DNA of 64,000 bases, from NCBI RefSeq assembly GCF_000002985.6, contig NC_003283.11:6944001-7008000 (forward strand), in the 5' to 3' direction. Under the pieces are notes generated by a model. That model saw only the letters and a list, made by a program, of their open reading frames with translations. It searched no databases and was not told where the DNA came from. Both the position numbers and the translations under genes were made by a program. The stretch comes from Caenorhabditis elegans (Eukaryota; Nematoda; Chromadorea; Rhabditida; Rhabditidae). The first letter of the stretch is position 1; each line of letters starts with the position of its first letter. Below are positions 35,117 through 46,255 of this stretch, one piece after another.

Positions 35117-36646
35117 TGACAATGTGAATTATAGCTAACTCTGAATAAAAACAAATTAACAAAGAAATCAGTGACTAAAAAGAAGTAAAGGAAATGAGAA
35201 ATGTTTTACCAAAAGATTAGAGCTAGAACCTGTGAGAACATGTCTACAAACTAGAGATAGGTGCACGTGTATCCATAAAACTTGTTTTTATGTGAAAAGT
35301 CAGTTTGTTTTTTTTTAATGTGAATAGATATAAGATGAGTGAGTTAATTGAATGAAAAATATATCTTCCGTCTTCGAAATAAGTTTCGTTTGACGACGAG
35401 GGAACTCGGATGAGGAAAAAAATATCAGACAGGGGGATCGTAGTAATCCAATGCTTGGGTGGTGTCTCATTTAGTCCACGGGAATTCTATAAGCAGAAGT
35501 AGCCATTTTCTATTTTAAAGTTATTTTTTAAAGGTCTTTTGAGTGATTTTTTTTCAAAACTGTCAAAATTGAATTAAAGTATTATAATTCAACTTCTCGG
35601 TTTATGGCGAGGTTTTTTTTTTAAACAGTTCACATTTTGAGAATAACGAGAATTGCTCATTTCTAAAAAAGGAGTTTTCAAAAAACATTTAGTTTACTGA
35701 TGTTTCAAACATATTTGAGGAATAGTAGGAAATTTGAAAACAATGTGTTTGAAATTAAAAAAAAAACGATATTCAAAAAAAGAAGTCAGAATACCAGAAG
35801 CGGAACGAAAAAATTCAATGAAGCGAGCTTTTTCATTTTTCTTTATTCCAGATGTCTCATACATCAGAAACTGCAATATGTTTCAGTCTACACAATATGA
35901 GGTGCTACAAAAAGCTAAAACTAAATTTTTGGTTGATCTACGTGTGTGGGAAATTATTTTCCGTATTATTCCCACAGAAGTCACAGAAAAAACATCGCGC
36001 TTGCGCACAGTTTCCCATATTCTCAGCAAAAATTATACAACAAATACGTGCTGAAGGAAATGAGGATTTTGATGTTGAACTAATCCGAGAGTGAAAAATA
36101 GCACATGTTGATATCATAAATACAAAATCAGATTTTTATAGAATATCCATTAGGTCCAAAATTATTAATCTCATAAAAGGGAGAAGAGGAAAAAGGTATC
36201 GATTTCGGAAAATCTGCAAGTTCTCAGAACAGCATTTTTAAATCCTATTGTATTACAATTTGATAGATCAATGTATTTGACTTTTAAGAAACAAGAGATT
36301 TGTAATTATTATAACAGAAAAATTTTCCTGTATTCAAAAATGGAGCAGAAGTAATACTGTCATTGACCATTGAAAAATTCTGATTTCGCCAAATTAGATA
36401 TTTTGTGAACACTGCAAAATTATTAATTTTTGGAACTACAATTAATCAGGTTTATTTTAAGATAAAGTTTCAAAAAACGTCTTACAGGACACTTCTATTT
36501 AAAAAAAAAGTGTAAGTATGTTCAAAAGTTGAACTTTCGAAACTTCTGCAACATGCCCTGAATTCTTTCAATAAAAAAATCAACATTTTGTTTAATTTTC
36601 AAAAAAGTTTTATTTTGGTTAAACATTATACGTTTTAAAATTATCT
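35117..36646. other. Intergenic between SRE receptor and first NHR
   Basis: 1.5 kb. Overlapping plus-strand frames at 35734-36094 end in an acidic segment (RAEGNEDFDVELIRE) and contain splice-like sites, so a small unrecognised gene or gene remnant is possible around 35820-36094, but I cannot assign it to a family. The rest is AT-rich noise. Confidence 0.4.
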
Positions 36647-38153
36647 TTAAATTCTTTGTGTCATGACCATCCGCCGAAAGTCGTCGTCAACTGTCACATT
36701 ATAAACACCACACATGTGGACCTCCTCTTGAAACCATTGATCTGCTTTCTGAAATATTGTTCAGTGAACTTGACACTTGACAATTTCTGTCAATTTTTGA
36801 TCAGTCAGAAGGATTACTGATGTTTTGCAATGAATCGTGAGTTGAGTTTTGAAAAAAAAAACAACTATCTTCAAATTAAATTTTCAATTTTTTCCAGATT
36901 AAAAATTCCGCTCATTTCAAAACCTTTCATTACTCACCTCCATTAAGAGCAGCGCTTCTATAACTTTCAAAATCCTCTCCGGGTCTGAATTCTTTTCCAA
37001 ATAATATCCTTTCAATTCCATTTGAATAACTTTTCTAAATCTATGACACATTTCCACACATTCATCTGATATATTTGTATATCCTGGATCCATGAGCATT
37101 AGAGCCAACAATGCCATATGCTCCATCTGATCGAATTTTAACTCAAAAAGTGGATAGGCAACGTGAGAATAATATGAGTTCCAATACGGTTCGAATATCC
37201 GTAATACCTCTGTATCTTTCATTCGTAGGCCCGTCATGCAATCCTTATAAAATTTTGAGATCTGTTGTGCTGGTTTTCCATTTGGAGCGAAAAATGTGTG
37301 AACATCTGATTTTTGCAAAGCAGTGATTGCCGATTCAAATAATGTCCACTTTGGGTAAAAATTTGAAAATAGATTGAATTTGTCAATATCATCCAAAACC
37401 TTAAGCTCCAGAAATGTTCTCTCCAAAAGGTTCCATACTATCCGCGAGTCAATAATTGCAATACTTGAGTACTCGTAAAAATTTACTTTTTTCGCTGGGC
37501 TGGTTTTGTGAACAATTTTTCTTTCTTTTGTAAGCCATCGATAATTTTCAAGAGCTGTGAAGATACGATCATTGTTTCGCAGAGGAATGCTGGTAGTCTA
37601 AAAAATTCCAATCGAGTTCCAGCCTTATAAGGGAAAATAGAGAAATACTCACTTCTAATCCACTCACGCTTAATCGACAAGGATTGTTGTCTCGCTTTTG
37701 TTGAACTTCTGAAAACCCAATCATTTTAGTTTAAAAAATCAGAAGTTTTTCACAATATTAAAGTTACATTTTTCGTGGCAACATTTGGTAAATTTTTATT
37801 GTTTGAAAATTTATCAATACTAGTTAATTTTTTTTAGAGAGCAATTACAATAAAATTGTAACTGAATCACCTTGTTACACTTTGATCTGCTGAAATTCTT
37901 AATTTAAACTCACTTGAAATCATCATTCCAGCTTTCAGGCACAGTTTCATTCTGCAATATCTACAAGGAACACGATCAGTTTCACAATTGCACTCTGTCA
38001 GTTGCTTGGGCGAATTTACATATCTTCGGAAAAATGCTGCACATGCCCTGAATACCCAATTCTTTATTGTGTTAAAAAATGGTGTAACTACCTGCACGAT
38101 GGACAACCGAAATGGTATTCAGTCGATGGACCGTCACAAATCTTGCACAGCAT
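36647..38153 (-). CDS. Nuclear hormone receptor (supplementary NHR), cluster gene 1
   Basis: Starts MLCKICDGPSTEYHFGCPSC at 38153. The zinc-finger DNA-binding domain is split after the first finger (exon 1 ends 38092, exon 2 starts 38047 with the P-box ACAAFFRR) and continues to CRYCRMKLCLKAGM. A short hinge exon (about 37710-37650) follows, then a ligand-binding domain with FSNFYPKWTLFES and VFxPYW-type motifs (here IFEPYWNSYYSHV), MEHMALLALMLMDPG and a last exon ending FRRMVMTQRI at 36647. Expected role: ligand- or cofactor-dependent transcription factor in the nucleus, binding DNA through the two C4 fingers. It is the first of six NHR genes in the same orientation; its ligand-binding domain is closest to the gene at 51260-53069. 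Complete, with no breaks. Confidence 0.95.
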
Positions 38154-39410
38154 TGCATAAAAAATATTACTGAAAAAAAGTGATTTTTGTGTGTGGGCGG
38201 ACATAAATCACGTTCTCTGATTTAATTTTGAGAACTTGGTGGGTTGTTGGAGGTAATTGCAAAGATCAAAGAAGTACAGTAGACCAAAATTTGAAACCGC
38301 ACGTACGTACATGCATGTTTTCATGATTAATGATATCAAATAAAGACCAATAATTGCAAATGGTTAAACACTTTTTGATGCGACCACAATGAAACAAAAT
38401 AAAAAATCGCAGCGGAAAAAAATCCATTCGTGATTAATTAATCAAATTTCGGTTTCAAAGCAACGAACATAATGGGATGTGAACTTTTGAATTAAACATA
38501 TCCATTAAAGATGGTGAGAAGAGAATGAATGAAAGGACTAGGAGATGTAATGGAGAGATAGACTAGAGAGAGTGCGTGTGGTAAATAGTATTAGACGGGT
38601 AAAGAAGGTAGACTATAAAGTACACAACAGTAACAAAAATGAGCATTGAACAAATTGACCGTTTTGATGAGAATAGTCACAAAATGGTTTTGAATGATAA
38701 CAAATTTCTGTTTTGAAACATTTTTTCTGTTCTTATTGTGTTTCTTTAAACGATTTAGCAACACTTGGTTTGTGTTTTGAACGCGATTTGTGGTTTGGTT
38801 CGCCTAATTTTGCTTATTTGCGCATTATGTTGTTTTCCCTTCTGGGGTTGGTTGTACTTACCTCAGCTGTCGGTAATCAAACATTTCACAACTAGCAGAC
38901 CATAAATGTTGAGTTTTTGACCTTTGAAATTTACGACAGTTCAGGTGACGTCTTTTCCCGCTCGGTCTCCAGAGATTGCGGGATTTTTGACTTACAAAAA
39001 TGCGACACATAAAGAAGAAAATTCTAAAATATAATTTTTGAACGTTTTTATAAATATTTTTTATTCATTTTTCAATAATTCTTTTCTATTTTGAAAAACA
39101 CGGCGAATAAATTTTTTTGTTAAATTAGTTCACGATTTCCATTAGTTTCTATATACATTTTTAAAATCTTGAATAAAAGCTATTAGGCTTGAACTGAAAA
39201 CAAACCAGTAAAAATTATCTAATTGCAGTCTTCAGTAGTCTGTCTCTGTTACTTATACTTTGAAAAGCTGCACGGAAAATAGTATTGTCTCGTAAGTGAT
39301 CAGACCCCAAAATCTTTGGAGTCCTAAACTTTGAAAGGTTGAATATTTATATGCTACTGACATATGCTACTTGAGACAGCAATAACTTTATTAAGATAAA
39401 ATACATGTAT
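38154..39410. other. Intergenic between NHR genes 1 and 2
   Basis: Contains a GA-rich stretch (38520-38610) and AT-rich DNA. A plus frame at 38713-38895 starts hydrophobic but has no splice or family support. Nothing else seen. Confidence 0.55.
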
Positions 39411-42010
39411 TTAATGTTTAATACCTAGATATATTTGTACGTAATTTTCATCCATTATCATTTTATGAGACCCGCACATCCAAAATTGATAGTGTAGCTT
39501 TTCCTCATGTTTATCCAACAATCGAAGAGTTTCCATTATATCAGCTAGACGAACTTCTGAGCAATTGTTATTCGATTGATAACTGTTCAATTCCCGTAGT
39601 ATTACTTTTCGAATATTTGTACACAAGTTCACGCCATCGTCACTAATATCTGAGTACGCTGAAATTATTAATTAAATTTCAATTCATGAAAAATACACCC
39701 ACCGCCGTCAAACAACAGTAGAAGAAATATAGCCATATATTCCACTTTGTCGTAGTTCATTTTATAAACTGGTTCAGCAAAATCTGCGTAATAGTAGTCC
39801 CAAAATGGAGAAAATACTTTGACAGTCTCCACATCAGAAATTTTATTTCCTTTTTGCATTGAACTTCCATAAAAGTAAGCACACTTTTGGTAGTATGCAT
39901 TTGACCCGATGTAATTTTTAAATTGTTCATACTGAGCTGAGTAGTCTATTGCCGGTTCCATGAGAAGTTGCCATTTGATATAAAAGTTTGAAATCATTGA
40001 GTTTTTGTCTTCTTTACTCAATCGAGATACATCCGAGAATATTGACTCTCCGAGTTTCCATAACAAATTTGTATTAAAATTAACCATTTTAGTGATTTGT
40101 GTAAGATTATAATCGAAATAATCATCACCGCGTAATTCTTTTCGTCTTTGGTCAAAATCTACCCACTTCGCGACCGCACGATACATGTTGTTACACGATT
40201 TTGGGATGATACTATTCTGAAAAAGGGATTGCATGTGATAATTTTAGCTTTTCCAAACTTACTGAAAGTTTTGAGATCATTATAGTGGTACCCGGAAACG
40301 TATTTAAAATTTTGTTTTTTTCACGTGGTGGTTGAACTTCTGAAAAAGCTTTATCGTGTTTTAAGTTTAAAAAAATTTACTTTAGAACAGTAAAATCTTC
40401 GAGGCTACACCAAGTCAATGCATTTTTTCAGAAAATTCGCAATAATTTTTTTTAATCGAGAAGTTAAGAAAACAGAAGGAACTTACGTGTTTTACACATT
40501 CCTATTTTCATACATTTTAACATCCGACAATATCTACATGGATGTGAAGAAATAAGTCTTTGATCGCATGTGCAACTTATTTCTTGTTTTGTAGAATGTA
40601 CATATCTTCGGAAAAATGCTGCACATGCTCTGTAATCATTAACTATATATAAAAAAATAGTGTGGGTCTGTCCATAGTTTGTAGTCTATGTAGTCTTTGT
40701 AGTCTGTGACGTCACACCTAAATGCCACTGAAAATTGTGGGCGGGGTCCTGCGCCCTTCGTGTCGAGACCCATCATGGTGAGACCCATCGTGTCGAGACC
40801 CCTAATTTTTGGCGGGAATTCAAATTTTTTGTGAAAATATTTGGCGGGAATTCAAATTTTTTGTGAAAAATTTTGGCGGGAATTCAAATTTTTTGTGAAA
40901 AATTTTGGCGGGAATTCAAATTTTTTGTGAAAAATTTTGGCGGGAATTCAATTTTTCAGTGAAAAATTTTGGCGGGAATTCAAATTTTTTGTGAAAATTT
41001 TTGGCAGGAATTCAAATTTTTTGTGAACAATTTTGGCGGGAATTCAAATTTTTTGTGAAAAATATTTTGGCGGGAATTCAAATTTTTAGTGAAAAATATT
41101 TTGGCGGGAAATTCAAATTTTTAGTGAAAAAATTTTGGCGGCAAATTCAAATTTTCTGTGAAAAATATTTTGGCGGGAAATTCAAATTTTCTGAGAAAAA
41201 ATTTTGGCGGGAAATTAAAATTTTCTGAGAAAAATATTTTGGCGGAGAAAGTTCGACAAAATTCTGGAATGTTCCAGAACTTTCTAGAAACCTCGAGAAA
41301 ACTCTGGAATGTTCCAGAACATTCTGGAAAATTCGAGAAAATTCTGGAATGTTCTAGAACCTTATGGAAAATTCGAGAAAATTCTGGAATGTTCCAGAAC
41401 TTTCTAGAAAATTCAAGAATTTTCTGAAATTTTCCAGAACTTTCTGAAAAAAATTGAGAAAATTCTGAAAATTTCAATTTCGTGGAAAAATTCAGAAAAA
41501 TTCCGCAAAGTTCTAGAACCTTTCAGAAAGTTCAAAAAAACTTCAAGTTTTGATACTCCTGGAATATTCTGAAGTTTCAAAAATTAAAAAAAAGATCAAA
41601 AATTGTTAGAATTTCCAGTAAAACGCTCGCCAAAATCTTTCGGAGAGGACCGGAAAAGGGTCATATGATTTTAAGAACGTGTTGAAAATTATACGTTCAA
41701 GTAATTTAGAAATAGCTCCATGAAACTTGAGGTTTTAGAGTTGTAATTGCTTAAAGCTTAGTTATATAATATTTATGTTGCTCGAAAACTTCCGGAAAAC
41801 AGAGAAAAAAGCTTCCATCTGCAGAGAAAGGCTCAGAAATTTCAGAATTTGATTTTAGTTTTGAGAACGCCAGTCGGAGCACGCGCTTCAGCGCGTGCGA
41901 ACGGCTGGTTAATATATAATAAAAAATCATTCCAGCTGTAAACTTTACCTGCAGCAACTGCCACCATAATGTGGCTCCGATCCGTCAGCTCCGCACACTA
42001 GACATAACAT
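39411..42010 (-). CDS. Nuclear hormone receptor, cluster gene 2, with a transposon-filled intron
   Basis: Exon 1 (42010-41949) encodes the first zinc finger MLCLVCGADGSEPHYGGSCC. Intron 1, interrupting the DNA-binding domain at the same place as in its neighbours, is about 1.3 kb and contains a Helitron-like element. Exon 2 (about 40632-40488) gives ACAAFFRRYVHS to CRYCRMLKCMKIGM. A hinge exon starts VQPPREKN (about 40340). The ligand-binding domain exons include IIPKSC, LLWKLGESIFSDV, FYIKWQLLMEPAIDYS, VFSPFWDYYYADF and VEYMAIFLLLLFDGG, and the last exon ends at 39411. It is one of four closely similar tandem genes (with those at 42180, 43965 and 46256). A nuclear transcription factor role follows from the family; ligand and targets are unknown. 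Confidence 0.95.
40807..41250. repeat. Minisatellite of E2F-like GGCGGGAA units
   Basis: Fourteen units of about 30-36 bp of the form TTTTGGCGGGAATTCAAATT then TTTTGTGAAAAA. Eleven units keep GGCGGG exactly; three vary (GGCAGG, GGCGGC, GGCGGA). Later units change to GGGAAATTC. The core TTTTGGCGGGAAA matches the known E2F/DP consensus. Part of the Helitron-like element. Confidence 0.93.
41262..41424. promoter_or_regulatory. Dense array of heat-shock elements (alternating GAA/TTC)
   Basis: Over 163 bp the sequence is 10-bp periodic, with GAA at 41267, 41277, 41287 and so on to 41417, and TTC at 41262, 41272, 41282 and so on to 41422. About 30 of 33 five-base positions match; the exceptions are near 41292, 41302 and 41362. 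This is the inverted nGAAn arrangement bound by heat shock factor trimers. A weaker, irregular continuation reaches about 41560. Whether it drives any gene is unknown; it sits in an intron of NHR gene 2. Confidence 0.9.
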
Positions 42011-42179
42011 TCGTCTAATAATAAAAACTGAAACTGCAAACATTATTAAAGTTTATAGTTTTAGATAACAAAGAAAATATTTCAAAGGGTCATTTGGAAC
42101 CCCAAATAATCATTTAATAAATATGAAAATTTTTTTCAAAGTGGTTTATTAAAGCAGTAAAAAAAATAACCGTATTCAA

Positions 42180-43755
42180 TTAAATTTTCTTGATCTGAAA
42201 TATTTTCTTATGATCTTCATCGATTTCGAGGTTATGAAATTCACAGAGAACGGACTCCTCTTGCAGTTTTCCTTCGGCTTTCTCCAAGAGTCTCACAGTA
42301 TCAACAGTTTCAGCCAATCGATATCGTGAGCAATTTTTATCAGATTGATATCCTTGCAATTCCCGTAAGATCACTTTTCGAATGTTTTGACATAATTTCA
42401 CGCCATCATCACTGATATTCATATATGCTAAAAAAATAAATTGAATATTAAAGTTGGAGTAGCGCCAGTGAGGAATTTGTTCAATCCCACTTCCATTATA
42501 CCAAAATGAGCAAATATCATAGTAAAACTTTTCAAAATTTTTTTAGTTTTTCAACTGTTTTTTGAAACAGTGGTAATTACTAGTCGTGCGTTTTGCAACT
42601 TTTTTGTAAGTCGCCGATCGAAAAAATATTTTATATCAATAAAAAGTTTACAAAAAGGTTTTGAAAAGTTTTACTATAGTATTTTGTCGTATTACCACCG
42701 TAGGGATAATTTTTTGCATTTTCCCCACTGGTGCTACTCCACCTTTAATAATCTGCTAACGTAAGAAAAAAAATATATTTAACATCAACTGTTTTCCTTA
42801 CCACTATCAAAGAGAAGGAGTAGAAATATTGCCATGTACTCAATTTTATCAAACTTCTTCAAAAAGATGGGATGAGCTATTTCTGAATAATGCCAATCCC
42901 AAAATTTCGAGAATATTTTAATTGTGTCCTCATCGTCAAGTCGCTTTTCTTCTGGCATAGAACTTCCATAAAAATGAGCACATTTTTTGTAATACTCTAT
43001 TGATCCTATAAAACTTTGGAATTGTTCTTGATTCAGCGAATAGTCAATTGCACACTCCATTATAATCCACTTTGGAAAGAAATTTGCAATCATTGAATCT
43101 TTGTCAAAGCTGTTAAACTTTGAAACATCCGAAAATATGACTTCCCCGAGATCCCATAGCAATTTTGAATCCATTTTTGACAACTTGGTGACTTGTGTGA
43201 GATTGTGATCAAAAAAATTTTCACCACGAAGCTGTTTTCTCGTTTGGTCGAGATCCACCCAATTGGCAACAGTTCGCAATATATTATCACATGATTTTGG
43301 AATTACACTGGTCTGAAAGTTGTTCTTTAGACAGGAATTTATTGATCAACTTGAGTACTCACTGGTAGAGTTGAGATCACTGGCAAATATCCTGGATAGT
43401 AGCCTCGAACTTTGTTCTTTTCTCGGTTTCCTTGAACTTCTGAAAGATATTCATAATTTTTTTTTCTTAACTGCATAGAAACCTACTGCACATAGTCATC
43501 CCAGTGGCAATGCATTTTTCCATCCGACAATGTCTACATGGATGTGAAGATGGAAGTCTATGCAGACATGTGCATTCAATAACCAGTTTCTGAGAATGCA
43601 CATATCTCCGGAAAAATGCAGCACAAGCTCTGAAACAGATTAATTTTATGACCTATGAACGCGTCTGCCGGGAAGTCTCCAAAAATTACCAACCTGCAAC
43701 TTTCTCCTCCAAAATGCGCCTCAGCTCCGTTAGCTCCACACACTTTGCATTGCAT
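42180..43755 (-). CDS. Nuclear hormone receptor, cluster gene 3
   Basis: Starts MQCKVCGANGAEAHFGGESC at 43755. The DNA-binding domain is split after the first finger (donor about 43694, acceptor about 43632), with ACAAFFRRYVHS and CRHCRMEKCIATGM. The hinge exon begins EVQGNREKN (about 43440). The ligand-binding domain includes VIPKSC, LLWDLGEVIFSDV, FFPKWIIMECAIDYS, IFSKFWDWHYSEI and IEYMAIFLLLLFDSG, then a last exon from AYMNISDDGVKLCQN to the stop at 42180. An intron of about 360 bp before the last exon carries a palindromic MITE. Close relative of the genes on both sides; start 170 bp from the stop of gene 2's exon 1 side and in the same orientation, consistent with serial tandem duplication. 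Confidence 0.95.
42449..42749. mobile_element. Palindromic MITE in an NHR gene 3 intron
   Basis: About 300 bp with terminal inverted repeats: TTAAAGTTGGAGTAGCGCCA at the left and the reverse of TTAAAGGTGGAGTAGCACCA at the right. The inversion extends inward (AGTAAAACTTTTCAAAA against TTTTGAAAAGTTTTACT; about 42520 and 42660), so nearly the whole element can fold on itself. No coding capacity. Confidence 0.82.
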
Positions 43756-43964
43756 TCGCTTGAAACCTGGACTGAAATTAATGGAATGAGTGCTAATCAT
43801 CAGCTGTCGAAAAGGCAATTTATATAGGGAAACCCCGTATGATGAAAAAAAAATCAAAAGTCAAAAAAAAGTGCAATTTTATTCCATTGGTTTTCAGAAA
43901 GAGCAGAGTGGCTTTGACAGACTTCCTGGTTTTTATACAGAGATCATAATTCCCTTCTTGAAAA

Positions 43965-45651
43965 TTAAAGCTTTTTAATATGCATAATAGTTTTGAAATC
44001 CTCGTCTAAAGAAATATCAATCACATCACAAATGACAATTTCTTCTTGCAATCGTTTCTCTCCTCGTTCAAAAAGCGAGAGTTTTGAGATCACATCCATA
44101 AATCTCATTTCAGAGCAATTATTGTCCATTTGATATCCTTTCAGCTCACGTAGAATCACTTTTTGCAAGTTACGACACAGCTTTGCAGCTTCTTCACTAA
44201 TGTTTAAATAGGCTGAAAATTTACATAATGAGTTCGTTGAACTTTTGATATTAGGAAAAGAGAAATTGCATATCAGATCAATTGGATCGCAAAACGGGTT
44301 GTTCCCCGTTATGTTATCAGTACTAATTTTCATTATCGACATATAAAATCTTTGATCTCTGAGGGTCAACTGTCGCAAATTTTTGAAGGGTTCAAGAAAA
44401 CAACTTTGAGACCAAAACAGTTATGAATGGGCCACGAAAGCAGACAAACATTTTTTGGGCCTATTTTGGGCCCTTGTTGTTCGAAAGAGGGAATTTTTTT
44501 CAGCTTTACTAGACTAGGCTCTGTACTCACCATCATCAAAAAGGATTAATAAAAACAAAGCCATAAACTCGACTTTATCACACTTCTCCTGATGTATAGG
44601 CTCTGCGATTTCTATATAAAACCTGGTCCAATATGGACGAAAAATTTGGATTATTTTATCATCATCCAGTCGTTTTTCTTTTGGCATTGATGATCCGTAA
44701 AACACCAGTAGCATATTATCCAACCCGTCTGTTTCGATCATTTTCCAATGGTGCTCATAATTCTTACAATATTCTATGGCAGCCTCCATAAGCATCCATC
44801 GTGGGAAAAAGTTGCAGAGGAGGGCATCTTTATCATCCGAGTTCAAGAGTCCAATTTCAGAAAATATTGATTCGGCAAGATCCCAAAAAATAGTAGTGTC
44901 TTGTCTGACCCTATTTGAGAATTGAGTGAAATTTAAATTATACATAGATCCCCCATACAAATCTCTCCGTTTTTTATCCAAATCTGGCCAATTCTTCACA
45001 GTACACGTAAGTTTTGAGCAAGACCTTGGAATGATATTGCACTGAAAAAATATCACTAAAATTATTAACAATTCTGAAAAATACTTACCGATAATAATGA
45101 GATATTGGTAATTGCACATGGCAAGAACACATATTCTTTGTTCTTTTGTCTGGTTGCTTGAACTTCTGAACGAGAAATTCTTATTTCCAACTCAGAAAAT
45201 TAATGAAATCAAAGTTTAATCAAACGTCATAAGGAATAGTTGTAAAACCAAATGAAAGATGCTAGGCTTTTTTTCAACTAGTTTATTTTTCCAAGAGGTG
45301 TTATATATTGCCTTGTGAATTTCAAAAAAAATTATATGAGAAATTAATGAATTCGTGACTACGCATGTGTGCAGAATTAAACTTTAAAAACTCACTGCAT
45401 TTTGCCATTCCAACTTCAACACATTTTAGCATTCGACAGTATCTACAAGGTCCAGATGAATCGAATTTCTGAGAGCATGTACATTCAATCTGTGGCTTTT
45501 TTGAATTTACATATCGTCGGAAGAATGCAGCGCATGCTCTGAAATTTTTACTTTTTTTAAAATTAACATCAACATGTTACAACAATTACCTGCAAGAAAG
45601 TCCACCGAAATGGGATTCTGAACTCTTGGCACCGCACACTCCGCAGCTCAT
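43965..45651 (-). CDS. Nuclear hormone receptor, cluster gene 4
   Basis: Starts MSCGVCGAKSSESHFGGLSC at 45651; the acceptor for the second zinc-finger exon is near 45540 (ACAAFFRRYVNSKK, then CRYCRMLKCVEVGM). The hinge exon begins EVQATRQKN (about 45170). Ligand-binding domain parts are NIIPRSC, FWDLAESIFSEIGL, FFPRWMLMEAAIEYC, IFRPYWTRFYIEI and VEFMALFLLILFDDG; the last exon runs from AYLNISEEAAKLC to the stop at 43965. An apparent upstream extension of that last exon (from 44378) is intronic. Family role: nuclear, DNA-binding transcription factor; ligand unknown. Same orientation and same exon plan as genes 2, 3 and 5. Confidence 0.94.
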
Positions 45652-46255
45652 TTACCGCATTCAGCTGTTGAATATTCTGAAGACGAATGAAATTATATAG
45701 GGAAATTGAAAAATCAGGTGGGGTGGAATAGAATTAGGGTTAGATTTTGGAGAGACCTCGTGACGACAGACGAATCACAAAGCGCCGAGTCTATTTTTAA
45801 GGAACCGATGTGTTGAAAGTGCAGCTTGTTAAAATTTCTCGCATGAAATGAAATAGTGGATAATATTAATGAGAGGTGAAACATCGCAAGCGGCGGAGAT
45901 TGGTGCGTCTTTTTGGGGTTTGTCGGGAAGGTACACGCACCTTTATCTTCCCTCAGATCTTATTTACATCGCCTTCTAGGTCTCTTTCTATTCATCTGAT
46001 AATAGTGGGACTACGCTGATGTTCAATTATTAGAAATATCAAAGTTTTCAGACAATAAGATTAAAATATTCCAACACTTTTCAACCAAAAAAGTAAATCT
46101 ATGGGACAAAACCCATATTTTATATCTACGAATAAACAGTTATCTCACAAAAAAACCCCCGTTTATTAAATAAATAACAATAAAACCAGTGAAAATGCAA
46201 TTATGAGCAAGATAAATTTGAGATCATAAGTAATAATATTTTTTGTACATGTAAA
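45652..46255. other. Intergenic between NHR genes 4 and 5
   Basis: About 600 bp containing the upstream region of gene 4 and the 3' flank of gene 5. No frame or RNA structure of note. Confidence 0.6.

Larger units (their letters stand above)
40650..41908 (+). mobile_element. Probable non-autonomous Helitron in NHR gene 2 intron 1
   Basis: The right end has what Helitrons require: a GC-rich hairpin (GCACGCGC, loop TTCA, GCGCGTGC; 41879-41898) a few bases before CTGG (41905-41908), which fits CTRR, followed by a host T. There are no terminal inverted repeats or target duplications visible. The body holds two tandem arrays (listed separately) and no transposase frame, so it is non-autonomous. 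The left end is not fixed; it lies between the intron acceptor (about 40633) and the start of the arrays, and could not be anchored to an A|TC junction with confidence. Frames in this interval are only the repeats being read through. Confidence 0.72.

Noticed and set aside
41001-41477. Repetitive Lys/Phe-rich frames on both strands
   Set aside because: They are translations of the minisatellite and heat-shock-element arrays, whose unit lengths keep frames open by chance.
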